A DNA stretch of 64,000 nt from Paenibacillus sp. J45TS6 (GTDB taxonomy: Bacteria; Bacillota; Bacilli; Paenibacillales; Paenibacillaceae), in assembly GCF_018403285.1 (NCBI RefSeq), contig NZ_BOSJ01000002.1, positions 434,001 through 498,000 on the forward strand, written 5' to 3'. Below are positions 26,471-34,983 of this stretch, in pieces. Position 1 is the stretch's first letter, and each line of letters begins with the position of its first letter. The position numbers and the translations under genes were made by a program. The notes beneath the pieces were generated by a model. It did no database searches. It was given only the letters and a program-made list of their open reading frames with translations, and was not told the DNA's origin.

Positions 26471-27454
26471 TCAGACTCTGTCCGTTGGCTGCTTCGCAAA
26501 ATAATGCTTCACCGCATATTTGAATGCGTTGATGTAAAAGGAATGAGCCTCCCTGCTCACTTGCGCTTTCGGATGGATGATATCAAAGCCATGATAACAG
26601 CCTTGGAACATTTTAAATTCGACCGGTACTCCAGCACTCCGCAGGTTTTCTACATATTGAATAGTTTCATCCCTGAACGGTTCGATGTCTCCAACAAAAG
26701 TAACGGTTGGCGGCAAATTGCTGTAATCCGTTGCCCTTGCGGCAGCTGCATATGGAGGCACATCTCCACCGTATAACTTCCCAAGGTACAGCTTCCATGC
26801 CCACAGATTATAATCAGAATTCCAGATTGGCGCATGATTAGCTTTGGCAGATTCGGTATCCATTCGGTCATCGATCATCGGATAGATCGGCATTTGAAAA
26901 GCGATACTGACCTCTTCCTGGTCTCTTGCGTACAACGTAAGAGCAGCCGTAAGTCCGCCACCTGCGCTTTCTCCTCCAACCATCAGCTGGTCTTCTCTTA
27001 TACCGAGCTCCTTGGCATGACTTTTCATCCACAAAAGCGTGTCGTAACAGTCATCCAGTGCAGCAGGATATGGGGCTTCAATGGATAGACGGTAATCGGG
27101 TGCAACAACAACACACGGACTGGCATGGATTAGTCGTTTGTACGCTCCACCAAACATCTCCGGGATGCCCATTGCATAGCCACCGCCGTGAATCCAAAGA
27201 ACGCCAGGTACTTGGCTAGTGTCTCCAAGCGGCTTATAGATCCGAATTCGCAGCTTCGAGCCGTCTCTTCGCGTTATCCACTCTTCGCTGCAATGAAGAC
27301 CCTCGATGTTCTTTCCCGCTGATCGATCCGATCGCTTCTTCAATTTATACATCGCCTTCTGCCATTTCTGTTCACTCTTCGATTTCATCAGTGAATCGAA
27401 CAGCTTTCCTCTGAATCGCAGTTGCTTATCGATCATATCGGTCGTCACTTTCAT
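26471..27454 (-). CDS. Alpha/beta-hydrolase, hormone-sensitive-lipase-like esterase
   Basis: A 327-residue cytoplasmic carboxylesterase. The oxyanion motif WIHGGGYAMG, the nucleophile elbow GGESAGGG (Ser), the Asp region VGDIEPFRDE and the catalytic His in CYHGFD are all present. ATG 27454 was chosen after AAAGAGGTGATAAG; the longer frame to 27484 lacks a ribosome site. Family members hydrolyse short-chain acyl esters; the physiological substrate is unknown. It precedes the AlkD-like gene on the same strand. Confidence 0.92.
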   Translation of the reverse strand: MKVTTDMIDKQLRFRGKLFDSLMKSKSEQKWQKAMYKLKKRSDRSAGKNIEGLHCSEEWITRRDGSKLRIRIYKPLGDTSQVPGVLWIHGGGYAMGIPEMFGGAYKRLIHASPCVVVAPDYRLSIEAPYPAALDDCYDTLLWMKSHAKELGIREDQLMVGGESAGGGLTAALTLYARDQEEVSIAFQMPIYPMIDDRMDTESAKANHAPIWNSDYNLWAWKLYLGKLYGGDVPPYAAAARATDYSNLPPTVTFVGDIEPFRDETIQYVENLRSAGVPVEFKMFQGCYHGFDIIHPKAQVSREAHSFYINAFKYAVKHYFAKQPTDRV

Positions 27455-27543
27455 CTTATCACCTCTTTTTTCGATTTCATGCAATATAGAACTCCGGAAT
27501 CAAAAGACTATATTAAACACTATAGACCACTTGAAGACATAAA

Positions 27544-27577
27544 TAAAAATGAGCCCGGTATAATTACCGGACTCATT
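27544..27577 (-). terminator. Terminator after the L25 gene
   Basis: On the minus strand AATGAGTCCGGTAA pairs with TTACCGGGCTCATT-type arms, followed by TTTTTATTTATG. It lies about 75 bases beyond the L25 stop codon. Confidence 0.85.
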
Positions 27578-27651
27578 TCATCAAACTGCTTGATACATAT
27601 TATATCTAGCTATTTAAAGACACTTCACAGATGAAAACAGCTTCATAGACA

Positions 27652-28197
27652 TTAAGGCTTCGACACCGATACAAGGAGTTCGTTATCACCGGAGATAACT
27701 GTCACTTCAGGCGGTAGAACCAGGTCTTTCACGAAGAGCGTTTCTCCGATTTCCATCGCGCTGATGTCCAGCTCAACTATAGACGGCAGGTCTTTCGGTA
27801 GTGCCTCCACTTCCACATACGGGTCTTGGATTTGCACAACTCCACCCCACTTCGCTCCGGCAGGAATACCTATGATCTTGACCCCTAGCTTCGTCCGAAT
27901 GATCTCATCGGTTTGAACAAGCTGAAAATCGACATGCAAAGGTGCACGGGTTACTGGGTTCCGTTGAAGATCTTCCAACAGAACGATAAACGAATGATCG
28001 CCTTCGATCTTCAGTTCAATAAATCCAGAAGCCCCCTTCTTTATCCACTTTTCAAATTGTTTGGTGCATATATGAATAATTTGATTGTCTGCGTTTTTCC
28101 CGAATACAACCCCTGGCAAACGCCCCTCCCGACGTAAATTACGTAGTCCAGAAGGATTCAATTGCGGACGTCTTTCTGTATGAATGTATGTAGCCAT
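27652..28197 (-). CDS. ctc: Ribosomal protein L25, long form (general stress protein Ctc)
   Basis: A 181-residue 5S-rRNA-binding protein. The N-terminal L25 domain (about 1-90) contains GRLPGVVFGK and RNPVTRAPLHVDFQLV, and the C-terminal beta domain (about 95-180) contains VEVEALPKDLPSIVELDIS, as in Ctc/TL5. In most Bacilli ctc sits between prs and spoVC near the origin; here it stands alone between an esterase gene and a YetF-type gene, so it may be a second, accessory copy. AAAAGGAGAGGTAGAGC precedes the ATG. A 25-codon ORF and an attenuator-like hairpin lie in its leader, suggesting conditional expression. Confidence 0.93.
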   Translation of the reverse strand: MATYIHTERRPQLNPSGLRNLRREGRLPGVVFGKNADNQIIHICTKQFEKWIKKGASGFIELKIEGDHSFIVLLEDLQRNPVTRAPLHVDFQLVQTDEIIRTKLGVKIIGIPAGAKWGGVVQIQDPYVEVEALPKDLPSIVELDISAMEIGETLFVKDLVLPPEVTVISGDNELLVSVSKP

Positions 28198-28213
28198 GCT
28201 CTACCTCTCCTTT

Positions 28214-28291
28214 TCAATGAGTGATCTTAGCGCGCATTAATAGCAGCCGTCGAACCGCCCCTGAGTGGGGACCAATAGAGAAACACAGCAT
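28214..28291 (-). CDS. Putative 25-codon leader peptide upstream of L25
   Basis: An ATG at 28291 is preceded by GGATGGAGGTCGTG, a strong ribosome site, and opens a 25-codon frame beginning MLCFSIGPH and ending AKITH before TGA. Its stop is 16 bases from the L25 ATG. The reading frame is rich in Arg and Leu in its middle (VRRLLLMR). The good ribosome site and its position after a terminator-like hairpin argue for a regulatory leader peptide. It is too short for homology to be judged by eye, so it may also be chance. Confidence 0.5.
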   Translation of the reverse strand: MLCFSIGPHSGAVRRLLLMRAKITH

Positions 28292-28333
28292 CACGACCTC
28301 CATCCTTTTTCGGGTAGATAGTAATACATTAAT

Positions 28334-28396
28334 GTAAAAAACCCACAAATATAGACGAAAGCACTCCGCTCTGGGTGAGTGGAATGCCTATGGGTT
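28334..28396 (-). promoter_or_regulatory. Attenuator-like terminator in the L25 leader
   Basis: On the minus strand AAACCCATA and a distal TTTGTGGGTTTTTT form the base of a long hairpin with an inner CACTC/GAGTG stem. No minus-strand gene lies upstream (the next gene, at 28518, points the other way), so the hairpin belongs to the L25 leader and could stop transcription conditionally. Confidence 0.6.
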
Positions 28397-28517
28397 TCAC
28401 CAACCATACCATATATTGTTATTAATGTCGATGAATTACTATTCTATAATACATTGTTCCATCACATGGGATCCAGGGTAATAACTTAAATAATACTCAT
28501 CTATAAAGGAGATTGTA

Positions 28518-29030
28518 ATGTTTTTTAATACTTGGATGGATCTGTTTCGAGTTGTTATTATCGGTATTATAAGTTATATCTCGCTTATTCTTATGGTAAG
28601 ACTGTCTGGCAAACGAGCGCTTTCTCAAATGAACGCTTTTGATTTTACCGTTTCGGTTGCGCTCGGTTCCATTCTCTCTTCGGTAGTCTTAAATAAGCAA
28701 ATATCCTTGAGTGAAGGTTTAACCGCCTTGGCTCTGCTGATTGGAATGCAGTTTCTGTTATCACAGCTTTCTTTAAGAAAACCTTGGTTTCGTGAAATGC
28801 TGACATCAGACCCTCAATTACTGTGTTACAAAGGCGTTTATATCAGAAGCGCTATGAAAAAAGCAAGAATCAACAGAGAGGATATTTACCAAGCTGCCAG
28901 GAACCAAGGTATTCAAACTATGGATGAGGTAAGCTTCGTTGTTCTTGAAAGCAATGGGAAGCTATCCATTATTTCTTCATCAAACGAATCCCGAGCCGAT
29001 TTGCTAGATGACCTGGGTGAGGAATCTTAA
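28518..29030 (+). CDS. YetF/DUF421 membrane protein
   Basis: A 170-residue protein with two or three N-terminal helices (about 10-80) and a cytoplasmic domain of DUF421 type (about 85-160). The signatures VRLSGKRALSQMNAFDFTVSVALGS (given by position, residues 28-52), GVYIRSAMKKARINREDIYQAAR and EVSFVVLESNGKLSII are characteristic. It is shorter than the usual 220-residue YetF, ending soon after the core domain. B. subtilis YetF and relatives form heterodimeric membrane assemblies of unclear role, some linked to spore germination. AAAGGAGATTGTA precedes the ATG. It stands alone with its own terminator. Confidence 0.88.
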   Translation: MFFNTWMDLFRVVIIGIISYISLILMVRLSGKRALSQMNAFDFTVSVALGSILSSVVLNKQISLSEGLTALALLIGMQFLLSQLSLRKPWFREMLTSDPQLLCYKGVYIRSAMKKARINREDIYQAARNQGIQTMDEVSFVVLESNGKLSIISSSNESRADLLDDLGEES

Positions 29031-29132
29031 GACGGGAACAGCGCAGATTTCGCTAGTTTAGTACAGTAATAAGACATTTAACATGCAATACAAAAACGGT
29101 AATAAGATCTTCTTACCTCAATACACGTCATG

Positions 29133-29183
29133 AAGGTGTCCTTCCCTCTTGCAGTTTAGCTCGGACACCTTTCTCTCTATTTT
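29133..29183 (+). terminator. Terminator after the YetF-type gene
   Basis: AAGGTGTCC and GGACACCTT pair around a loop of about 20 bases, followed by TCTCTCTATTTT. Confidence 0.8.
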
Positions 29184-29237
29184 GTATCGTAATAATACGA
29201 CCTACCATTTGCTAGCCTATAACTGAAATAAAGATGA

Positions 29238-29286
29238 AAAAAAAGGTAAGACTCTGAGCTCCAGTTCTTTGGAGTCAGAGTCTTAT
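29238..29286 (-). terminator. Terminator after the lipoprotein gene
   Basis: On the minus strand AAGACTCTGA and TCAGAGTCTT pair, with a nested CTCC/GGAG stem, followed by ACCTTTTTTTT. Confidence 0.88.
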
Positions 29287-29309
29287 TCCGTCTGCATAAA
29301 TAGTATGGA

Positions 29310-30407
29310 TTATTGAACCTCTTTAAACGTACTAGCAGCATTGATGAACATGTCGCGTTTTTCATCCATCCGATTTTGAAGAGTCCAAAATAACAATTGA
29401 GTAAAGTTACCGTCGGTTTCTACAAGTGTGATCAGATAGCTAATTTTAATTTTGTCGATTTCCCCACTTAGCTCGAATTGTACAGCTGGCTGTCCATTGA
29501 CCTCAATTTCCTTAGGTTCTGTTAGAGTGGCATTCAATAATGCTTGAGACATGGAGTCAGTAACCGCTGTAGAATAATCAGTCAAAGTAAAGTTATCGGC
29601 AAAAGTATCCTTACCCTCACGGAGAACCATCATATATTCTTCTTGTTGCATACGTGATGCTTGAATGTCAGCATCAGGAGACAGCTCAAGTTCGTATGAC
29701 ATAGAAGCAGGAATCGTAATCTCTGCCTTCTTGTCATCGCTCGTCATGGTGGTTACTTCTGTATTCTGATCGTCTTTGTTGTTAGGATCTGTAGATTCAG
29801 GGGGCGAAGTAGATGTAGATGCTGGAGTTGTTGGTGTTTCCTTTAATACCTTAAATGATTCAATCGCCTGTAAAAGCTCTTCTTTGTTAGCTTCAAATTT
29901 AGATTGTGTAGACCATGTAATAATTTGATAGAAAGAGCCGCCCTTTTCAAGTAAAGCTACTAAATAATGGACTTTCACCTTCTGCGCCTCACCGGTAATT
30001 TCAAATAGCTGAGCTTCAGTAGAATCCACATTTATTGTTTTGTTGTTAGATTCCTCCGCATTTGTTATAGACAAGTCAATGTTATTCATAAATATAGCTT
30101 TGAAATCATCTAATGTAGCACCGTCCGCCATATTCGATTTCAGAAGAGAATTTACTATTGCATACTTTTCATTTTTTCTTTCGGAAACTGCCAGAATGGC
30201 CTGTTCATTAAGAGCTGGGTCCTCTACCCATACCTCATCCAAAGTTAACTGGACTTGCCCGTCTTTAGAAGTAAAAATTTTTCCCTCTTTGCCACCACTG
30301 GATGTATTACTTCCGTTGTTACTTGAATTACAGGCTGAAATAAAAAGAACAGTTAACAGCAAAATAATGAGTACCTTGCCGGTACTACGTTTACTTTGTT
30401 TTCTCAA
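29310..30407 (-). CDS. Lipoprotein with two tandem PsbP/DUF1795-like domains
   Basis: A 365-residue secreted lipoprotein starting at TTG (30405-30407) after GAGGAGAGAACAAA. The signal peptide ends at the lipobox Cys in LFISACNSSN. Two related domains follow (about 40-190 and 225-365), separated by a Thr/Ser/Pro-rich linker (TPTTPASTSTSPPE). Matching elements are AQLFEITGEAQKVKVHYLVALLEKG against AVQFELSGEIDKIKISYLITLVETD (given by position), then FYQIITWSTQ against FTQLLFWTLQ. The repeat shows internal duplication. The fold resembles PsbP/DUF1795-type proteins; no function is known. It stands alone. Confidence 0.8.
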   Translation of the reverse strand: MRKQSKRSTGKVLIILLLTVLFISACNSSNNGSNTSSGGKEGKIFTSKDGQVQLTLDEVWVEDPALNEQAILAVSERKNEKYAIVNSLLKSNMADGATLDDFKAIFMNNIDLSITNAEESNNKTINVDSTEAQLFEITGEAQKVKVHYLVALLEKGGSFYQIITWSTQSKFEANKEELLQAIESFKVLKETPTTPASTSTSPPESTDPNNKDDQNTEVTTMTSDDKKAEITIPASMSYELELSPDADIQASRMQQEEYMMVLREGKDTFADNFTLTDYSTAVTDSMSQALLNATLTEPKEIEVNGQPAVQFELSGEIDKIKISYLITLVETDGNFTQLLFWTLQNRMDEKRDMFINAASTFKEVQ

Positions 30408-30659
30408 TTTGTTCTCTCCTCTTCCTTATGTATAATAAGTTACTCTTAAACCTGTTATTGATTTTCGAATCACATATATGGGTTTTTCGTAAAAAAATGT
30501 AACTTCCTGACTTTATTGCGGAACTGCCATCTGTCTGAAAGCCGAGTATAATTTCGACAACAATACAGCAGAATCCAGTCCAAGTTATTGTAATTGCAGG
30601 TAATGGATTCGACTAGACCATTATATTAACTGCAACACGTATTTATACAGAATAAATTT

Positions 30660-30812
30660 TTTGTTTACTTAGATGCGGTTCACCGCGGCGTAACCGACTT
30701 GCGATGGCAATCAGCATTTGCAGTCAGCTCTGGGTGACCCAGCAGGACCTTTTCGTCCTGAGCCATACGGGTCTTCCGCTACTTCTCGAAGTCAGTAGAA
30801 TTTTGTTGCTTT
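30660..30812. other. GC-rich hairpin block of unknown nature
   Basis: Within an AT-rich 400-base gap a sharply bounded GC-rich segment carries a series of short perfect hairpins: GCGGTTCACCGC, CTGGGTGACCCAG and AGGACCTTTTCGTCCT. Another possible one is TACTTCTCGAAGTCAGTA. On the minus strand it contains a 28-codon frame (30680-30766) beginning MAQDEKVLLGHPEL without a ribosome site. It lies in the 3' region of the gene ending at 30813. It could be a structured RNA, a remnant of a mobile element, or one copy of an interspersed repeat. Nothing else was found between 30408 and 30660. Confidence 0.55.
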
Positions 30813-31436
30813 CTAAGTAGCAATTCCAATCGATGTGTTTTCATATTCTGCATTAGCTAATGCTTTGAGAATAAAATGTGCCACGTCAGCACGTGGTATT
30901 GATCTTGAGTTCTTTGGTACACTCGTCGTAGATTCTCTGTACTTTCCTGAAAGGGGACGATTGGTTAAGCCCAAGGGTTTCACAATGGTGTAGTTCAGTC
31001 CATGCGCTTCAATATAATCCGTAGCAGCCCTGTGATCTGCTAGAGTATTCTTAAGCATTCTCATGATCAGTTTCCCGCTTATCCCTGGTAGTTCTTTATG
31101 AATTCCTGCAGATGCGGTGTAGACGATTCGTTTCACATCATGTTCCTGCATGCCAGTGACAATATTTTTCGCCATCTCTTGGAGATCCGTTGATTTTTTC
31201 ATCCCTTGATTAGAGCCTAAGCATGACACGACCGCATCATGACCAGCAATTGCTGCTGCGACTTCTGCTTGGTTGAAAGCATCTCCTTTTATAATTTTTA
31301 AATTATCGTGTGTAACTTCCAGCTTTGTTGGTGTTGGTGTCCGTACAAATGCTGTTACCTCAAAGCCATTCTCTACTGCCTGCTTCACGACAGACTGACC
31401 TACACCGCCCGTTGCTCCGAAAACAATAATTTTCAT
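30813..31436 (-). CDS. NAD(P)-binding NmrA/SDR-a-like oxidoreductase
   Basis: A 207-residue atypical SDR with the nucleotide-binding motif GATGGVGQSV near the N terminus. AFVRTPTPTKL suggests NADP binding, and DAVVSCLGSNQG, RIVYTASAGIH and PLSGKYRES are characteristic of the NAD(P)H-binding YwnB/NmrA group. AAAGGTGAAGGGCT precedes the ATG. Such proteins act as redox sensors or reductases; no substrate is evident. It lies downstream of the TetR gene on the same strand, with a 106-base gap. Confidence 0.9.
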   Translation of the reverse strand: MKIIVFGATGGVGQSVVKQAVENGFEVTAFVRTPTPTKLEVTHDNLKIIKGDAFNQAEVAAAIAGHDAVVSCLGSNQGMKKSTDLQEMAKNIVTGMQEHDVKRIVYTASAGIHKELPGISGKLIMRMLKNTLADHRAATDYIEAHGLNYTIVKPLGLTNRPLSGKYRESTTSVPKNSRSIPRADVAHFILKALANAEYENTSIGIAT

Positions 31437-31542
31437 AGCCCTTCACCTTTCTTTCCGATCATTTTTTACACTTCTTGATAATATCAAAGTAAATCTTAAT
31501 TGAAAACCGCTATCCAGTAGCCGGATGAGCGGTTTTTGCATT

Positions 31543-32226
31543 CTACTTCTCCTGCTCTTTTATCACCTGCTCAATCCCGAGAAGAATCAGCTTTAATCCG
31601 AAATCAAACGCACGATCCGTCCCCATCAGCTTGAACAGCCCATTTGTGAACATGCTCCGAAATAGTCCTGCTTCCGCTTCGCTCATGGAGTCCAGAAGAC
31701 GGATCATCTCCTCACCCGGAAGTGGCTTCTGTTCCTTAAGGATGGCGGTGACATTGCGCTCATGCTGGTAATCATCTAGAACGAAGTAGTAAACATAGTT
31801 CGCAAGCGTAGTAACCACTTGTATTTTCTCCTCTTGCTCAAGCGGTGTCGATTCTACACAAAGAAGCATGCGGTTGGTGTAACGAATGATGTCCGGTTCA
31901 TGGGGCAGCGTCATCATCATAAGCTGCGTAGAGCAGGGATAGCGGCTAAGCACGCTCCGTACTGTTACTGCAAGCGCAGTCAGCTGTTCCTTCCAATCCC
32001 CTTCAGAGTGAAACTCCTCCAGAATTATTTTAGATACCTGGTTAGCTAAACGCTGGTAGAGATCCTGTTTGCCCTTGAAATACCAGTACAGAGAGGGAGC
32101 CTGAATCCCTAGCCTGTCGGCTAATCGTCTCATACTGAATTTCTCAATTCCCTCCTCTCCTAAGAGATCCCACGAGGCTTCCAAAATCTTATCTTCCGAA
32201 ATTTGAGGCTGTTGCTTTTTTTTCAT
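31543..32226 (-). CDS. TetR-family transcriptional regulator
   Basis: A 227-residue repressor with an N-terminal helix-turn-helix (about 10-57: ILEASWDLLGEEGIEKFSMRRLADRLG, given by position, then APSLYWYFKGKQDL) and a C-terminal TetR_C-type ligand and dimer domain. The 'PSLYWYFKGKQ' recognition helix is that of tetracycline-repressor relatives. It diverges from a MATE efflux gene, and three copies of a CTAACA-n-TGTTAG-type site lie between them. It probably represses both genes and releases DNA on binding the pump's substrate, which is unknown. Confidence 0.92.
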   Translation of the reverse strand: MKKKQQPQISEDKILEASWDLLGEEGIEKFSMRRLADRLGIQAPSLYWYFKGKQDLYQRLANQVSKIILEEFHSEGDWKEQLTALAVTVRSVLSRYPCSTQLMMMTLPHEPDIIRYTNRMLLCVESTPLEQEEKIQVVTTLANYVYYFVLDDYQHERNVTAILKEQKPLPGEEMIRLLDSMSEAEAGLFRSMFTNGLFKLMGTDRAFDFGLKLILLGIEQVIKEQEK

Positions 32227-32244
32227 TGATATCCGCCCTTTTAT

Positions 32245-32326
32245 CTAACAGTGTAAGTTTATGCTTTACAGATTCATAAGTTCATGATACCATCTAACAC
32301 TGTTAGACTCAAACTAACACTGTTAG
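32245..32326. promoter_or_regulatory. TetR-type operators between the tetR-like and MATE genes
   Basis: CTAACACTGTTAG occurs twice as a perfect 13-base palindrome (32294-32306 and 32314-32326), with centres exactly 20 bases apart. A third, degenerate copy (CTAACAGTGTAAG) lies at 32245-32257 near the regulator's own start. The 20-base spacing places two dimers on the same face of the helix. Confidence 0.88.
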
Positions 32327-32356
32327 ATAATCATGAAAAAGAAAGAAGTGATCCAC

Positions 32357-33709
32357 ATGGATGCAGAAAACCTCCATTATTTCGAAAAAGCACCGGTTGC
32401 AAAAGCCGTAGCTCACTTTGCAGTACCGATGATGCTAGGCACGTCAATGAGTGTCATCTATTCCATCTTGAATGCCTACTTCCTTGGTACGCTCCACAAT
32501 ACTGCCGTGTTAACCGCTCTCGCATTAACCTTACCGTTATTCGCGATCATTATGGCGCTAGGCAACCTGATTGGGGTGGGCAGCGGTACGTTCATCTCCC
32601 GTTTGCTAGGAGAGAAAAAATATGATGAGGTAAAACATGTATCTTCATTCGCTTTTTACAGCAGCTTAGTTCTCGGTCTTATCATGATGGCTGTCGGCCT
32701 CCCGTTAATTGATTCCATTGTTCAAGGATTAGGGGCAACACCCGAATCCTTCCGATTTACGAAGGACTATGTCACAGTTATGCTTATCGGCTCACCATTC
32801 GTCGTATTGTTCTTTACACTGGAAAATATCGTACGCTCAGAAGGTGCAGCAATCACGTCGATGATCGGTATGATTCTCAGTGTTGTCGTAAATATTATCC
32901 TCGACGCGCTAGTCATTTTCGTCTTCCATTGGGGCATAATCGGCGTTGCATCCGCTACAGTCGTCTCCAACTTGGTTGCGAGTGTATTCTACGCCTTCCA
33001 TATGGGATACAAGAGTCAATTTTTAACGATATCCGTAAACTGGTTCAAGGCTACCAAGGACATTCTAGGCAATGTATTCAAAATTGGAACTCCTGTCTTT
33101 ATTATGAGTATCTTCATGGGTGCAATGTCGCTCATCTTTAACCATTTTCTTGTCGAATATGGTGATATGGCCGTAGCAGCATACGGAATTTCATCTCGTT
33201 TATTGCAATTGCCTGAGTTTATACTGATGGGATTATGCGAGGGAGTCGTGCCGCTTATTGCCTTCTCTTTTACAGCGAATAAATTACGCATGAAGCAGAC
33301 GATTGGATTCACGTTCAAAGCCATTATGGGGTTAGCCGTCGTGTTCGGCATCATCGTCTATTTCATTTCCGATAACCTAATTGGTTTATTTACGAATGAC
33401 CCGCAATTAATTGAAATGGGCAGCTACATTCTGCATGTAACATTCTTATCCTTATTCGTTTCAGGAATGACCACGTTATTTATGGGGATCTTCCAGGCAA
33501 CAGCGCAAGGAACTGCAGCATTTATTATGTCAATTATTCAAGGAATTACTCTGATTCCTGTGCTCTATATAGCCAATCATATGAATGGCTTTCACGGAGT
33601 GGTCTGGTCGCTTGTCATTGCAGATACTGTCGCATTCCTTGTTGGTGCCATCATGATGTATGTTTTGCGGAACAAATTACAGCCTGATTTGGATAGCTTA
33701 GTACAGTAA
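32357..33709 (+). CDS. MATE-family multidrug efflux transporter
   Basis: A 450-residue membrane protein with 12 helices in two similar halves. It belongs to the multidrug and toxin extrusion family, which expels cationic drugs by Na+ or H+ antiport. Typical regions are PMMLGTSMSVIYSILNAYFLG (by position, first helix pair), GVGSGTFISRLLGE after helix 2, and a second-half LMGLCEGVVPLIAFSFTANK. ATG 32357 was chosen because GAAAGAAGTG precedes it; the ATG at 32333 lies next to the operator. It diverges from and is probably controlled by the TetR-type regulator. Confidence 0.93.
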   Translation: MDAENLHYFEKAPVAKAVAHFAVPMMLGTSMSVIYSILNAYFLGTLHNTAVLTALALTLPLFAIIMALGNLIGVGSGTFISRLLGEKKYDEVKHVSSFAFYSSLVLGLIMMAVGLPLIDSIVQGLGATPESFRFTKDYVTVMLIGSPFVVLFFTLENIVRSEGAAITSMIGMILSVVVNIILDALVIFVFHWGIIGVASATVVSNLVASVFYAFHMGYKSQFLTISVNWFKATKDILGNVFKIGTPVFIMSIFMGAMSLIFNHFLVEYGDMAVAAYGISSRLLQLPEFILMGLCEGVVPLIAFSFTANKLRMKQTIGFTFKAIMGLAVVFGIIVYFISDNLIGLFTNDPQLIEMGSYILHVTFLSLFVSGMTTLFMGIFQATAQGTAAFIMSIIQGITLIPVLYIANHMNGFHGVVWSLVIADTVAFLVGAIMMYVLRNKLQPDLDSLVQ

Positions 33710-33725
33710 AAAACATAGAACATGC

Positions 33726-33774
33726 AAAAAGGCAGAATCAGTTTACTCCCTGATCCTGCCTTCAATTTATTTTT
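33726..33774 (+). terminator. Terminator after the MATE gene
   Basis: AAGGCAG-ATCAG pairs with CTGAT-CTGCCTT around a short loop, followed by CAATTTATTTTT. Confidence 0.85.
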
Positions 33775-33953
33775 AATAGCTTGGTTTCCCCGGTTCGTAA
33801 AACCTCAGATAAAGGAAGCCTATAACTCTCCCTCAAGAAACTTGATGAGGTACATTTCAGACTGCTTGAGGAAATATGCCGTGTTTTTAACATCGATTAT
33901 ATCTTCCTTCTATTGATTCAGATTCCTCAGTTACTAGCTCTGTAAATCCTAGA

Positions 33954-34325
33954 CTACTTTTTCTCTTCTTCTTGTAAGGTGGCTGTCCCGCCTATTAAAC
34001 AGGTAATCTCAATATCATCAATGTCTATCATCTTATCTTTCTGTGCATCATAGTACTCCCCAAATAGAAATAATGACTCCCTTTTTCTATTCAATAAATA
34101 AGGAAAAATTTCTTCACAAAATTCTGTAACACTTTTAAACATACTCTCCGGTGCAATCCCCGATTCATCGATAACCAACACTTCTTTGTGTTCAATAAGA
34201 GCAGGGTTGCGATTTAAATGGTACAGTTGAAAAGAGGTACCCTTGCGATACACTTCATAAATTGGAATTTCTATATTTTCAATAAAATCTCCATCCGTAT
34301 ATTTCAAGGTAAACTTTACGGCCAT
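33954..34325 (-). CDS. Hypothetical protein, 123 residues
   Basis: A small acidic soluble protein with no recognised domain. Its predicted pattern is mainly beta in the first half (VKFTLKYTDGDFIENIEIPIYEVYR, by position), then a helix (SVTEFCEEIFPYLLNRKRES) and a C-terminal strand with ITCLIGGTATL. ATG 34325 follows AAAGGAGAATGAAG. It lies 61 bases downstream of rlmH on the same strand and so may be co-transcribed. It is not part of the conserved rlmH neighbourhood known from other Bacilli. The good ribosome site and clean frame support it as a real gene; its function is unknown. Confidence 0.7.
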   Translation of the reverse strand: MAVKFTLKYTDGDFIENIEIPIYEVYRKGTSFQLYHLNRNPALIEHKEVLVIDESGIAPESMFKSVTEFCEEIFPYLLNRKRESLFLFGEYYDAQKDKMIDIDDIEITCLIGGTATLQEEEKK

Positions 34326-34386
34326 CTTCATTCTCCTTTCAACACGAATGCTAATTTTAGATTTAGCAGTGGTATTCCATTTCGCC

Positions 34387-34866
34387 CTACTTATGATACG
34401 GTTCCCCGCGGTTAATCTTCACCGCGCGGTAAATCTGCTCCACGAGCACAAGACGCATGAGCTGATGCGGTAAAGTCATTCGCCCGAAGCTCAGACGCTG
34501 TTGTGCACGGCGAAGCACCGCATTCGACAACCCATTGCTACCGCCAATCACAAAGACGATATGACTTGTCCCATAAGTACCGAGCTTATCGATCTCCGCA
34601 GCTAAATCTTCCGAACTCCACAGCTGACCATCCAGTGCTAACGCAATCACGTGGGCATCCCCTTTAATATGACCAAGGATCTTCTCACCCTCACGGTCCT
34701 TCACATTCTGAATCTCCGCATCACTCATGTTTTCGGGTGCTTTTTCATCCGGAACTTCAATCACCTGGAACTTGATATAAGGAGCAAGACGTTTTGCATA
34801 CTCCTGGATGCCCTGCACTAGATACTTTTCTTTTAATTTCCCTACACTAATAATTTGAATAAACAT
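34387..34866 (-). CDS. rlmH: 23S rRNA (pseudouridine1915-N3)-methyltransferase RlmH
   Basis: A 159-residue SPOUT-class methyltransferase that modifies helix 69 of 23S rRNA using S-adenosylmethionine. Visible family elements are [19 protein letters not shown], the cofactor-knot regions [17 protein letters not shown] and [10 protein letters not shown], and the C-terminal [15 protein letters not shown] with [10 protein letters not shown]. Length is exactly that of the family. ATAGGAGGTATGTAGAAT precedes the ATG. It lies downstream of the walJ-htrC-CxxH genes, as in other Bacilli. Confidence 0.97.
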   Translation of the reverse strand: MFIQIISVGKLKEKYLVQGIQEYAKRLAPYIKFQVIEVPDEKAPENMSDAEIQNVKDREGEKILGHIKGDAHVIALALDGQLWSSEDLAAEIDKLGTYGTSHIVFVIGGSNGLSNAVLRRAQQRLSFGRMTLPHQLMRLVLVEQIYRAVKINRGEPYHK

Positions 34867-34983
34867 ATTCTACATACCTCCTATATAACACGGCTATTCA
34901 CCGTTATGTACTAACATCCACGCTTAATTTATACCTTTGCTCATCTTCTTAATCCACTTACCATCTACGTTATATATACAAAC

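Noticed and set aside
28320-28411. Two longer leader frames through the L25 attenuator (27 and 38 codons)
   Set aside because: Neither has a ribosome site, and both are explained by the open hairpin sequence. Only the 25-codon frame has a credible site.
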